Source: CAWFXC01 sp963819735
GTDB taxonomy: Bacteria; Actinomycetota; Acidimicrobiia; IMCC26256; DASPTH01
Reading direction: 5' to 3'
DNA: 64,000 nt
NCBI GenBank assembly: GCA_963819735.1
Contig: CAWFXC010000005.1
Coordinates: 496,001-560,000, forward strand
The notes below the pieces were generated by a model. That model saw only the letters and a program-made list of their open reading frames with translations. It had not been told where the DNA came from and ran no database searches. A program made the translations under genes and the position numbers. This document shows positions 45,650 to 54,383 of the stretch, piece after piece. Each line of letters opens with the position of its first letter. Position 1 is the first letter of the stretch.

Positions 45650-46236
45650 GTGCAGCGTTCCCGTATCCGTGACAAGCCCCGGACAGCCACCCTCTTGAAG
45701 TCGGGATCGTCGAAGGGTCGCGTCTTCGTCGTGGTTCCTTCCTCGGGCGTGGCTCATCTCACCCGCGACGTCGTGTCCGACGTCCTACACGAACCGACCC
45801 GTGCCGCTGTGTTCGTCATTGACAACGAGGGCGACTATCGACCGGTCGATGACGAAGTGGTATGGCGACCAGGCCAGAACCCCGGCTGGCTTCGAGCTTC
45901 CAACGCCGGCATGCGATTGGCAATCGAAACGGGTGCCACCGCGGCGCTCCTCCTGAACAACGACACGCGACTGAGCGAAGGATTCTTTGCCGGCCTCGTC
46001 GAAGCTCAACAACAGCAGAGCGATGCCGTTCTCGTACCGCTCTACGACGACATCTCAGTCATGGACAGCATCACGAGCTCAGCGGTGACATCGAGTCCTT
46101 CGTGCCGCGCCCGCAAGAGGTTTCCGTCGCGAGAATTGACGGCACTTGCGTCCTGATCCCCCGCGCCGTCATCTCATGGGTCCGCTATCTCGACCAACGC
46201 CACTTCGGTCGTCATGAGCTCCACACGGGGATCTAA
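45650..46236 (+). pseudogene. Glycosyltransferase family 2 remnant
   Basis: The start shows a GT-A fold: GRVFVVVPSSGVAHLTRDVV, VFVIDNEGDY, NPGWLRASNAGMRLAIETGA and LLLNNDTRLSEGFF (NND replaces DxD). After about 46060 the frame is lost; the next stretch SGDIESFVPRPQEVSVARID, GTCVLIPRAVI, then HFGRHELHTGI follows in another frame and ends at 46236. The late GT2 part (acceptor side) is missing. One frameshift plus truncation makes function unlikely, though the shift alone could be an error. Confidence 0.7.
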
Positions 46237-46346
46237 CTCCGTGGGGCAAGCAACGCGAGCAAAACGATGCTGAGGAAGAGGACTCCCAGCACTCCGAGGA
46301 CCGCAATGCCGTATTTCGTGCCCGGCGCCAATGTTTGGTCTTGCAC
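46233..46346 (-). CDS. Tiny membrane protein, 37 residues
   Basis: GTG at 46346 with a near-perfect ribosome site AAGGAG 6 bases upstream. Product VQDQTLAPGTKYGIAVLGVL, then a hydrophobic run and a short PRS end: a single membrane helix. Too short to identify. The strong ribosome site is the main support. Confidence 0.65.
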   Translation of the reverse strand: MQDQTLAPGTKYGIAVLGVLGVLFLSIVLLALLAPRS

Positions 46347-46443
46347 TCGTTCTCCTTCTTATAGCGACTCCGCACTGGAGCGAAGCGTCCCTCATGCGGG
46401 CGCCTCTTCAAAGGTCCGTGCGCGGCTATTCGGCCTACCGCCG

Positions 46444-46518
46444 TTATGCGCGGCGGACGAAGTAGATGATGAGTAAGACCACCAAGACGAACACAATCGT
46501 GCCGAGCCCGATGTACAT
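46444..46518 (-). CDS. Tiny hydrophobic protein, 24 residues
   Basis: ATG at 46518, AAGG 8 bases upstream. Product MYIGLGTIVFVLVVLLIIYF plus VRRA: one helix with a positive end. Very similar in form to the short hydrophobic MYIG proteins annotated in many actinobacteria. It lies just upstream of and opposite to the PRC-barrel gene. Confidence 0.7.
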   Translation of the reverse strand: MYIGLGTIVFVLVVLLIIYFVRRA

Positions 46519-46769
46519 TGCGCTGCCCTTCGTCATCCCGGATGCCCGGGCCGAGTCAATGATTGCCCACGCTCGTGCGTGGCGAAACGCACGCGGCGAA
46601 ACGCGCAGAACCCCGAGAGGGGAATCGCGACCGGTTCTGCAATTCGTTCGGGATACGCGCCGCTGGAAGCTTGTCTGCGCGGTGTGACAGCGCGTGTTGC
46701 CAGGAACGTTTCGACTTTGTGCTGACGGGTATCGCTGCAGGACCCGCACCTGGCAAAGGAGGACAGCTC

Positions 46770-47147
46770 ATGGAGATCTACACGTACCGAATCGCTGCCT
46801 ACGCACCCGCCGGTTCAGATGCCGAGGCGGCGCGACTCCCCGATGTGACGGGTTACGAGGTGGAGGCCACCGATGGCCACATCGGGAAGGTCGATGAAGC
46901 CACGGCAGAAGCCGGATCAAGCTGTCTCGTGGTCGACACCGGTTTCTGGATCTTCGGCAAGAAGCGAATGATTCCGGCCGGAGTTGTCCAGCGCATCGAC
47001 CCGGACGACAAAAAGGTCTTCGTCGGAATGACGAAGGATCAGATCAAGAATGCGCCTGACTACGACGCCGACAAACACGCCGCGGACGAGACTGGCTACC
47101 ACAAGGAAGTCGGCGACTACTACCAGCCGCACGCAGCGACCGACTGA
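46770..47147 (+). CDS. PRC-barrel domain protein
   Basis: 125 residues. Near residue 28, VTGYEVEATDGHIGKVDEAT begins a PRC-barrel, followed by SSCLVVDTGFWIFGKKRMIP and IDPDDKKVFVGMTKDQIKNA, then a charged tail. PRC-barrels occur in the photosynthetic reaction centre H subunit and in RimM. Related stress-linked proteins are common in actinobacteria. Strong site AAAGGAGG 7 bases before the ATG. A good terminator follows. Confidence 0.88.
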   Translation: MEIYTYRIAAYAPAGSDAEAARLPDVTGYEVEATDGHIGKVDEATAEAGSSCLVVDTGFWIFGKKRMIPAGVVQRIDPDDKKVFVGMTKDQIKNAPDYDADKHAADETGYHKEVGDYYQPHAATD

Positions 47148-47246
47148 CGCGAAGCCGAACGAAGCCCCTCAACACCTCCCACTCATCGTCGACCCCAACA
47201 CCGGCCAACGCACATTCGGCGAACGCCACCCGTCGCGCCAGGACGC

Positions 47247-47279
47247 AACGGGTGGCCCCTTTGCGGGGGCCACCCGTTC
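47247..47279 (+). terminator. Terminator hairpin after the PRC-barrel gene
   Basis: aacgggtggcccc (47247-47259) pairs exactly with ggggccacccgtt (47266-47278), 13 bp with a 6-base loop. Followed by cc rather than a T-run. About 100 bases after the stop at 47147. Confidence 0.8.
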
Positions 47280-47336
47280 CTGAGGCGAGGTACCTGCTGT
47301 GCGTTTCCATGGAGACGGCGCTCGCCTCCGCGGGGA

Positions 47337-47447
47337 GTGTGGGTCTTCGACGCAATCGAGAGTTGCGTCTGGGGACGCACCGCCGCGACCCGACGCGTCG
47401 GACGACAGCGAGTCGGAGTTGGGGGGACTGTTCCCCGTCGCTTGGAA
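47337..47447 (+). pseudogene. Orphan small gene, copy 2 (frameshifted)
   Basis: Shows WVFDAIES in one frame and, after a shift, GDAPPRPDASDDSESELGGL FPVAW in the next; these match VFDAIES and PPPDASDYSESELRGLLPIA of the gene at 35715. DNA matches well over about 100 bases. No intact start. The rest of 47148-48047 has no supported gene. Confidence 0.6.
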
Positions 47448-47619
47448 CCGACATTCGAAAGCCGAGTCGGCGGACTGCGATGACGACGGTCTTCGCAGGG
47501 AGTTAGGTGACGGCGAGCGTCGTTCCAACGTTCGGCCAAGTCGCTTCAGGCCGCATCGCCGCGACCGATATTCCAGTTGCCGGGTAGCCCACCCGGTGAT
47601 CTGCCTCCCAGCAGAGACT

Positions 47620-47668
47620 GAGACCGCCTCTGGAGACCGCATCGCACAGGGCCTCCAGGGGCGGTCTC
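47620..47668. repeat. Inverted repeat
   Basis: gagaccgcc-t-ctggag (47620-47635) pairs with ctccag-g-ggcggtctc (47653-47668): 15 matched pairs and one T-G wobble. It lies in the gene-free stretch before 48048. Possible terminator facing either way. Confidence 0.55.
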
Positions 47669-48047
47669 TGCTTTCCGACAAGGGGAGATTCAACACAGCA
47701 GAAGGTTCGGCTAACCAGAACCCACGCCGACTGCTTGAGGCGCTCCAACGGGACCAATCAGTTCGACAAGGACCCCTGATGCCCCAAGGATCGGAACCGA
47801 CGCACGAGCCCCACCGCCTCCAGGTCAGTGAAGTGCCCGACTCACTGTCGTTCGGCTCCACCCGAGGCTCTCAGCGGCTGCTCACGTCTTCGACTAAGAG
47901 GTAGCGACTCGACTCAGCGTCGAAGGGTTGACAGCGACACGGCCCGCCTCCTCTGGCGATTGTTTACTCCGAGTGGCATAGAATCTAACGGAGAGTGAAA
48001 TTGCCGCCTGGGGGATAGGCGGAACGGCGGGAGGGTGGCGTCGTGGC

Positions 48048-49250
48048 GTGGGTATTCGTTTCGGCCGCGTTGCTCGGCAGCGGCTGGTTCGTCAGGGGCT
48101 TCCGTGGCGAACGACACCGACCGTGAGCGCCTTTGTGCGCGGGGGCCAAGCCGTGATATCGCACGTGAAACGGGGACGGCTGGGCGGTGTTTCGCGCTGC
48201 ACGGTCTCTGAGTTGCCTGACGTGCTCGGTTTTCAGCAACGAATGTACGCGAACGGCCACGCGTTCGATCGGGAGCGCAACGGATGGCTATATCGGGATA
48301 ATCCGAATGTTTGCGACGAGGAGCTTCCAGTGTGGATCGCTCGCCGCGGTGTCGAGATTGCCGGGGTCGATGCGTCGATCCCGTTTTCGCTCAAGGTCGG
48401 CGACAACAGGGTCCGGGCACAGTGGGGTATCGATCTCATGGTCGATTCCCGTTGGCGCGGCCAGGGCATCGCAGCAGAACTGAACACCGCGCTTCGTGCT
48501 GCGTCCCCAGTTTCGTGTTCGCTGGGTATGTCGGACGAGGGGCGACGGCATGCGCTGCGCAATGGCTACACCGAAATGGGGGCGATGGCGGTGTTCGCCC
48601 ATGTGATTGATGCAGCCCGTGTCCTCGCGACGGCCCCACTGCATGGATTGCGTCGCCCGGTTGGGTTCTTAGCGAGTGGACTGTCCCTCGCGCTATCGAA
48701 AGTTCGACATGGCGGTGCCGTGGTCCAACCCGTCAATGAATTCGATATCGGGGCAAACGAGGTCTGGCGACAAGCCGCCAAGCATTACCCGGTGATCAGT
48801 GTTCGGAACGCCCGAACACTCCGCTGGCGCTTCGATGAATCACCGCAGCGAGATCAATACTCTCGCTACTACGTTCACCGCAGCGATGCGATCGGTTACT
48901 TCGTGCTCCGAGACACGACGTGGCACGACACCGAGGTGAGCACCATGGTGGACTACCTCGCAGCCCCAGACATGCTGTCGGATCTGTTCGCCGCCGCCGT
49001 CGTCGAGGCTCGCAGGCGCAACAAGGCTGCGCTGCTATGCACGACACTGAACCGCCACGCGAATAAGACGTTGCCTTGGCTCGGATTCGTTCGCCTGCCT
49101 CACGCCAGTTATGCAACCCGGTTCATGCTGCGCGCCGACCCGAGCGTGCGAGCACAGCCGGTCTTGTACGACCCTGCAAACTGGTTCATCACCGCAGCCG
49201 ATGCGGACATCGACATCGCTATCGCTGGCGTACGCCGTCGAGGCACATGA
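48048..49250 (+). CDS. GNAT-fold acyltransferase, large variant
   Basis: 400 residues. N-terminal GNAT domain with motif A RWRGQGIAAELNTALRA (about residues 136-152) and DLMVDS before it; the C-terminal half (about 240-390) repeats a GNAT-like or FemAB-like layout (YLAAPDMLSDLFAAAVVEAR, LLCTTLNRHANKTLP). Such two-domain forms occur in exopolysaccharide and peptidoglycan-linked loci. Starts at 48048 and 48123 are both possible; a short 27-codon frame from GTG 48043 with a better ribosome site ends in GTGA over 48123, so a coupled leader is possible. Confidence 0.75.
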   Translation: MGIRFGRVARQRLVRQGLPWRTTPTVSAFVRGGQAVISHVKRGRLGGVSRCTVSELPDVLGFQQRMYANGHAFDRERNGWLYRDNPNVCDEELPVWIARRGVEIAGVDASIPFSLKVGDNRVRAQWGIDLMVDSRWRGQGIAAELNTALRAASPVSCSLGMSDEGRRHALRNGYTEMGAMAVFAHVIDAARVLATAPLHGLRRPVGFLASGLSLALSKVRHGGAVVQPVNEFDIGANEVWRQAAKHYPVISVRNARTLRWRFDESPQRDQYSRYYVHRSDAIGYFVLRDTTWHDTEVSTMVDYLAAPDMLSDLFAAAVVEARRRNKAALLCTTLNRHANKTLPWLGFVRLPHASYATRFMLRADPSVRAQPVLYDPANWFITAADADIDIAIAGVRRRGT

Positions 49251-49527
49251 GCCCGCGGCATATGGGGTGGCGTCGAGTTCCCAGGGCAGCACTGATCGCT
49301 TCGAGGCTGAGTTCGATTGGACCAGCGAGCGGGAGCAGGTTGGTCGCGGTCCAGGATCTGGGCGTCTTGTGAGCAGTCAGTGCGGGAACCGATCGGTCGC
49401 TCGCTAGAGGTTGTCCTGGGTCCGCGGAAAGCCCGCGAAGAAGTCCAAAAGTGTTGGGAGATGCGGAAAGACGAAGTGAGGCGTTTCCGCAGGTCGGAAG
49501 CGGTTTCTTTTCTATCGTCGGAGGTTG

Positions 49528-49930
<403 letters not shown>

Positions 49931-49935
49931 ACAGG

Positions 49936-50421
49936 TTACGACGTGATCCCGCGCGCCCGCGCCCGTGCCGCGGCTCGCCCGCCGAGATAGCCACCCAGCA
50001 TCCCGATGCCGGCGGCGATCACCACCTGGCCGAACAGTTGCCAGGGGCGCAATGCCGGGTTGTGCCCGGTGAAGAGGCCCTGGCTCTCGTCGCGCACCAG
50101 CCACACCACGATGCGCACCGGGATCCACAGCACGAGCGCGCCGACGCCGGCGAGGGTGCCGTTGGTGAGCGCGCCGTCGGGCGCGAACCGCCCGGCCTGC
50201 CAGCCCGCGAGTCCGTAACCGAACAGGATCGCGACGAACAGCGGATAGATCCACCCACTGTTCTTGAAGCTGTCGAGGTTGTGGTCGAGCGCGGCCTCGA
50301 CGATGCTGGCCGCGGCGAGCACACACAGCCCGATCAGCGCGCCGCGCCACACGGCCTGCCAGTTGACGAGCGGTTCGGTGTCGGCGGAGCCGACCGGCTG
50401 CTCGGGATCACTCATGGTCAT
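49936..50421 (-). CDS. Hypothetical membrane protein, four segments
   Basis: 161 residues. Four hydrophobic segments (about 20-40, 52-72, 82-107, 127-147), with NWQAVWRGALIGLCVLAAAS at the start and a basic end. ATG at 50421 with GAGG upstream; an ATG two codons later is also possible. Not recognised. Directly upstream of rnpB on the same strand. Confidence 0.75.
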   Translation of the reverse strand: MTMSDPEQPVGSADTEPLVNWQAVWRGALIGLCVLAAASIVEAALDHNLDSFKNSGWIYPLFVAILFGYGLAGWQAGRFAPDGALTNGTLAGVGALVLWIPVRIVVWLVRDESQGLFTGHNPALRPWQLFGQVVIAAGIGMLGGYLGGRAAARARARGITS

Positions 50422-50452
50422 GATCTTGCCTCGCGGGTGGATGCAGCGGTGG

Positions 50453-51787
50453 TCACGTGAGCTCCGCCGAGGGAGTGGAGTCGTCGGACTCTTCGTGGAA
50501 CAGCTCGTCGACCGGGGCGACGAGGCCATCGTGAGCGAGCGGCCGCAGGAAGGCGCGCTGCTGGCACAGGATGATCGCGGCGAGGGTCAGGTAGACGATG
50601 CCGACGGCGATGCGCTCGAGCTCACGCACACCATCGGGCAGCATGCCGCCGAGGATGAACTGCGAGATAAAGAGGCCGAACAGCATGTAGGCCTCGCGCA
50701 CGCTCAGACGCCGGTTGGCGAGCACTGCGATGGCGAACACCGACTGCGCGGCGGTGAGGAACAGCTCCTCGCGTTGCAGCGAGTCGAGGGGCAGGCCCGA
50801 CAGGTGCCCGGCCGAGATCGCGAACACGATCGGCAACGAACCCACGAGCAGGGTCCACTGGTTCACCTTCGACGACAGCAGCGTGCCGAGGCCCGCACTG
50901 GTGTTGAGCCGCCACGCGAACATCCCTGCGATCAGCAGCTCGGGCGCTTCCGACGCCAACGGCGCCACCCACTGCACGAGCAAGAACGTGCTGACCCCGG
51001 CCTGCTCGCCGAGGTGCACCAGCGACTCCGCGAACGGCTCCGCGCACAGGAAGATGATCCCGGCCGCGTACGCGAGCAGGACGCCGACGATGGCGCGTCG
51101 TTGGTTGGTCGGCCGCGTGGCGATGAGTCGCGCCGGGCCGACGAGGTGCGGCTCCTCTGACGGCGCGCGCCCGATCCGCCACACGAACACCACGAAGATC
51201 GTGATCAGCACCACCGAGTCGACGAGCGTCAGGGTGTGCTTCAGGGGAAGGGTGAGCGAATAGAGCGTCGCGATGGCGAGGAACATGATCTCGATCGCGT
51301 GCGGGCGGTCGAGCACGACGTCGGTGTCGAGCTCGCCCGTGTAGCCGCGCCGTTTGGCCATTCGGGTCATGCGCCACGCCGCGAGCAGCACGACCATCGA
51401 CCAGCCCACGCCTATCAGCAGACGGTTGGCGCCGGTCATGTTGGCGAGGGCGAGCGGCGCGAACTTCTCCGGGTTCTGCCCCGCCTTCGACGCGAACGCG
51501 AAGTCGACCGCGTATTCGGGCAGGACCGCGATCAGGGCGAGCACCGTGAGCGCGAGGCCCTGGGAGATGTCGAGTTGGAGCACCTCGGCCGCCCAGGCCA
51601 GAAGGAACGCCGACCCGAGGATGGCGAAGCCGAAGACGATCGGCGCCACGACGTCGTGCGGCGTGAAGCCCCCCACCCGGGTGATCAGCCCGGGAACCGT
51701 GAGGGCGAGCGCCGCCCCCATGGCCAGTCCTTGACCGCGGGCACCCCGGAAGGCGGATTTCGGCGTCTCGGCGGCGGTCGGGATCAC
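50453..51787 (-). CDS. Ca2+/cation antiporter (CaCA family)
   Basis: 444 residues, about 11 membrane segments, with the paired alpha repeats: ALIAVLPEYAVDFAFAS and NMTGANRLLIG, then WVAPLASEAPELLIAGMF and SSKVNQWTLLVG. The acidic residues in both repeats (Glu in PEYAV and SEAPEL) that bind Ca2+ are present, and a charged cytoplasmic loop separates the halves. Exchanges Na+ or H+ for Ca2+ in the membrane. Ends 31 bases before the next gene on the strand. Confidence 0.93.
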   Translation of the reverse strand: MIPTAAETPKSAFRGARGQGLAMGAALALTVPGLITRVGGFTPHDVVAPIVFGFAILGSAFLLAWAAEVLQLDISQGLALTVLALIAVLPEYAVDFAFASKAGQNPEKFAPLALANMTGANRLLIGVGWSMVVLLAAWRMTRMAKRRGYTGELDTDVVLDRPHAIEIMFLAIATLYSLTLPLKHTLTLVDSVVLITIFVVFVWRIGRAPSEEPHLVGPARLIATRPTNQRRAIVGVLLAYAAGIIFLCAEPFAESLVHLGEQAGVSTFLLVQWVAPLASEAPELLIAGMFAWRLNTSAGLGTLLSSKVNQWTLLVGSLPIVFAISAGHLSGLPLDSLQREELFLTAAQSVFAIAVLANRRLSVREAYMLFGLFISQFILGGMLPDGVRELERIAVGIVYLTLAAIILCQQRAFLRPLAHDGLVAPVDELFHEESDDSTPSAELT

Positions 51788-52037
51788 CCCGCCAATGCTA
51801 CGGGCGGCCCTGCCGTCGGCCGCGGGCGCGACCCAGCCGTGACGCAGCCGCCACTCAGCCGTTACCCAGCTGTCACCCAGGCGCTACCAGGGCCGGCCGT
51901 GGTCGGCTGGAGCCATCCGAACCCCGGAAAACGACGAATGAACTCTCATGCTCAGGGGAATAGGGGCCGAAGGACTCTTCGTTGGACGCGGTTTGCGGGA
52001 ACCGTCTGATCCCGCTGGAAACGAGAAAGCACGAGCG

Positions 52038-52274
52038 ATGACACAGCACTGGCGTCAATATGCACGGTGTCTCGGGGCCGACCCGGAGCTGTTCTATCCG
52101 CCGTCCGAGTCGGACGACGGCGCCGAGGAGGCGAAGGCCATCTGTGCGGTGTGCCCCGTCCGTGAACCATGCCTCGACCACGCCATCACGGCGCGTGAGA
52201 AGCAGGGGGTATGGGGCGGCTTCACCGAGCGCGAACGGCGGCGGCTCATCCGCCAGCGACGCAAGTCTGCCTGA
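52038..52274 (+). CDS. WhiB-family Fe-S transcription regulator
   Basis: 78 residues. Four cysteines as in the family: ARC (near residue 9), AICAVC, and EPC, which hold a 4Fe-4S cluster; then the turn GVWGGFTERERRRL and a basic C-terminus. It is a sensor of redox or NO that acts on sigma-A promoters, found only in actinobacteria and their phages. The ATG at 52038 is used; in-frame sequence to 51948 lacks support. Confidence 0.95.
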   Translation: MTQHWRQYARCLGADPELFYPPSESDDGAEEAKAICAVCPVREPCLDHAITAREKQGVWGGFTERERRRLIRQRRKSA

Positions 52275-52330
52275 GCATCTTCTGACCTGATGCAGCGTTA
52301 GGCGCCGTCACCCCCGGTAGCATCCGGCTG

Positions 52331-53380
52331 ATGACCGCCGCACTGTGGCCCGAGGTGATCGGGCGTCTGCTCCGGCGCGAGCAGCTCCCGACCGACCTGG
52401 TCGAGCAGGCGATGTCGACGATCCTGTCGGGTGAGGCGACGGACGCCCAGATCGCGGGATTCGCAGTCGGACTGCGGGCCAAGGGCGAAACTGCCGAGGA
52501 GCTCGCGACCCTCGTGCGCACCATGCTCACGTTCGCGGAACGCGTCGATCTCTCCGACGTCGACGCGCCGATCGTCGACACGTGCGGCACCGGTGGCGAC
52601 GGCGCGGGCACCGTGAACGTGTCGACCATGGCGGCGATCGTCGCCGCCGCGTCGGGAGCACGCGTCGCCAAGCACGGCGGGCGCGCCGCGTCGTCGAAAT
52701 GCGGATCGGTCGACGTGCTCGAATCGCTGGGTGTGGTGATCGACCTCGGCCCGGCCGGTGTGGCGCGGTGCGTGCGCGAGGTCGGGATCGGCTTCTGCTT
52801 CGCGCAGCGCTATCACCCCGCCATGCGGTTCGCGGCACCGGTGCGCCGCGAGCTCGGCACACCCACCACCTTCAACTTCCTCGGCCCGCTCGCCAACCCG
52901 GCCGGCGCGACCCGCCGCACCGTCGGCGTGTCCGATCCGGTGATGGCCGATCGCGTGATCCGCACGCTGGCCGACCTCGGCGTCGAGCGCGCGCTGGTGT
53001 TCTACGGCAACGACGGGCTCGACGAGTTGACCGTCACCACCACGTCGACCGTGTTCGATCTCGCCGACGGCGAGGTGCGCACCTACGAGATCGATCCTGC
53101 GGAGCTCGGCATCCCCCGCGCCGAACGGGGCGCGTTGGCGGGTGGCGACTCCGCCGGGAACGCGCAGGCCGTCCACCAGGTGTTCGCGGGAGCCAAGGGC
53201 CCGATCCGCGACATCGTCACCCTCAACGCGGCCGCCGCCCTCCTGGTGGCCGACGTCGTACCCGACTTGTCGTCGGGGGTCGAGCAGGCGAGGGCGGCGC
53301 TCGACGACGGTCGCGCCGCCGCCACGCTGGAGGCATTCGTGCGCGTGAGCGTGGCGGCCCGCGAGCGAGGCGACGCCTGA
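52331..53380 (+). CDS. trpD: Anthranilate phosphoribosyltransferase
   Basis: 349 residues. Converts anthranilate and PRPP to phosphoribosyl-anthranilate in tryptophan synthesis. Seen: PRPP loop DTCGTGGDGAGTVNVST, KHGGRAASSKCGSVDVLESL, and NFLGPLANP. Normal length. No other trp gene is near; instead its stop overlaps the start of a zinc-ribbon gene (TGATG). Confidence 0.97.
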   Translation: MTAALWPEVIGRLLRREQLPTDLVEQAMSTILSGEATDAQIAGFAVGLRAKGETAEELATLVRTMLTFAERVDLSDVDAPIVDTCGTGGDGAGTVNVSTMAAIVAAASGARVAKHGGRAASSKCGSVDVLESLGVVIDLGPAGVARCVREVGIGFCFAQRYHPAMRFAAPVRRELGTPTTFNFLGPLANPAGATRRTVGVSDPVMADRVIRTLADLGVERALVFYGNDGLDELTVTTTSTVFDLADGEVRTYEIDPAELGIPRAERGALAGGDSAGNAQAVHQVFAGAKGPIRDIVTLNAAAALLVADVVPDLSSGVEQARAALDDGRAAATLEAFVRVSVAARERGDA

Positions 53381-54141
53381 TGGCCAAAGCCCTCGAGTGC
53401 CCCGCGTGCGGAGCCAAGCACCGCCTCGACACCCTGCCCGACGGTCCGACGTTCCGCTGCTCGCAATGCGGCCAGGTGCTCAAGATCCCCGACGTCGCCA
53501 GCAACGGCGGTGCGCCCGCACCGAGCACGTCGTCGTCGAACTCGGCTCCACCGCGGCGCGCCGTCACCGCGACCGCGGCGACTTCGGGGAAAGCCGCGGC
53601 CGACACTGCGCCGCCGGCCCCGCCCAAGCGTCGTCGGCCGGCGGGCGATGCCGCCGCCGCGTCGTCGGTTTCCTCCACGTCGAATGCATCGACCCGTCAG
53701 GCAGTGGGCGTCTCGGCCACGGTGGCCGCAGTCGCGAGCGAGCCGCAGACGCGCGCCGACCGACGTGCCGCCGCGCCCGCGAAGTCGAAGTCGAAGCCGA
53801 GGGCCCAGTCGGCGGGGCCGAAGGGGAAGGTCGCGTGGTACTGGCGCCTCCTGGCCTGGATCGTCGCGGTGCCGCTCGGTTTCGTGATCACCGTGTGGCC
53901 GGCCTACCACCTCGACCTGATCCGCAAGGACGACGTGCTCAATATCTTCGTGGGCTCGGGATCGGGTCGCTACGTGCGGCTCGGGATCGGCACCTGCGTG
54001 TGGGCGCTGGTCACCGCGCTGCTGGTGCAGCTGTTCGTCGAGGGCGGGCGCTGGTACATGGCGCGCCGGCGGGCCCGGCCCAGCCAACCGCAGTCCACCT
54101 CGAGCTCGAGCTCGGGCTCGCGGGCGGCGACGGCCCGATGA
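53380..54141 (+). CDS. Zinc-ribbon protein with two C-terminal membrane helices
   Basis: 253 residues. N-terminal ribbon CPACGAKHRL ... CSQCGQVLK (two CxxC pairs, residues 7-35), a long Ala/Ser/Pro/Lys linker (about 45-145), then two membrane segments (about 155-175 and 205-225) and a Ser-rich end. Typical MJ0042-like ribbon. ATG overlaps the trpD stop. Function unknown; probably cotranscribed with trpD. Confidence 0.85.
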   Translation: MAKALECPACGAKHRLDTLPDGPTFRCSQCGQVLKIPDVASNGGAPAPSTSSSNSAPPRRAVTATAATSGKAAADTAPPAPPKRRRPAGDAAAASSVSSTSNASTRQAVGVSATVAAVASEPQTRADRRAAAPAKSKSKPRAQSAGPKGKVAWYWRLLAWIVAVPLGFVITVWPAYHLDLIRKDDVLNIFVGSGSGRYVRLGIGTCVWALVTALLVQLFVEGGRWYMARRRARPSQPQSTSSSSSGSRAATAR

Positions 54142-54377
54142 GCACCCGGTACCGCTGCTCGGCGTGCGGGAACCTCACCCGCTTCGACGTGGTCGAGACC
54201 CGCCGCACGCGTTCGTTCCATCACTTCAGTGTCGGTGGGCAGCTCAGCGTGGAAGACGAAGAGGTGCTCGACGGACGCGTCGAGCTGGTCTCGTGCCGCT
54301 GGTGCGGCGCGTCGGGCGAGACCATCGAGGAGATCGCGGTCGACGACGTGTCGATCGTCGGTCCCTCCGACGCGTAG
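54138..54377 (+). CDS. Small double-CxxC zinc-ribbon protein
   Basis: 79 residues: RCSACGNLTRFD at the start and SCRWCGASGE near the end form a likely zinc site, with strands between. ATG overlaps the previous stop (ATGA). A small conserved actinobacterial type; function unknown. Confidence 0.8.
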   Translation: MSTRYRCSACGNLTRFDVVETRRTRSFHHFSVGGQLSVEDEEVLDGRVELVSCRWCGASGETIEEIAVDDVSIVGPSDA

Positions 54378-54383
54378 CCACGC

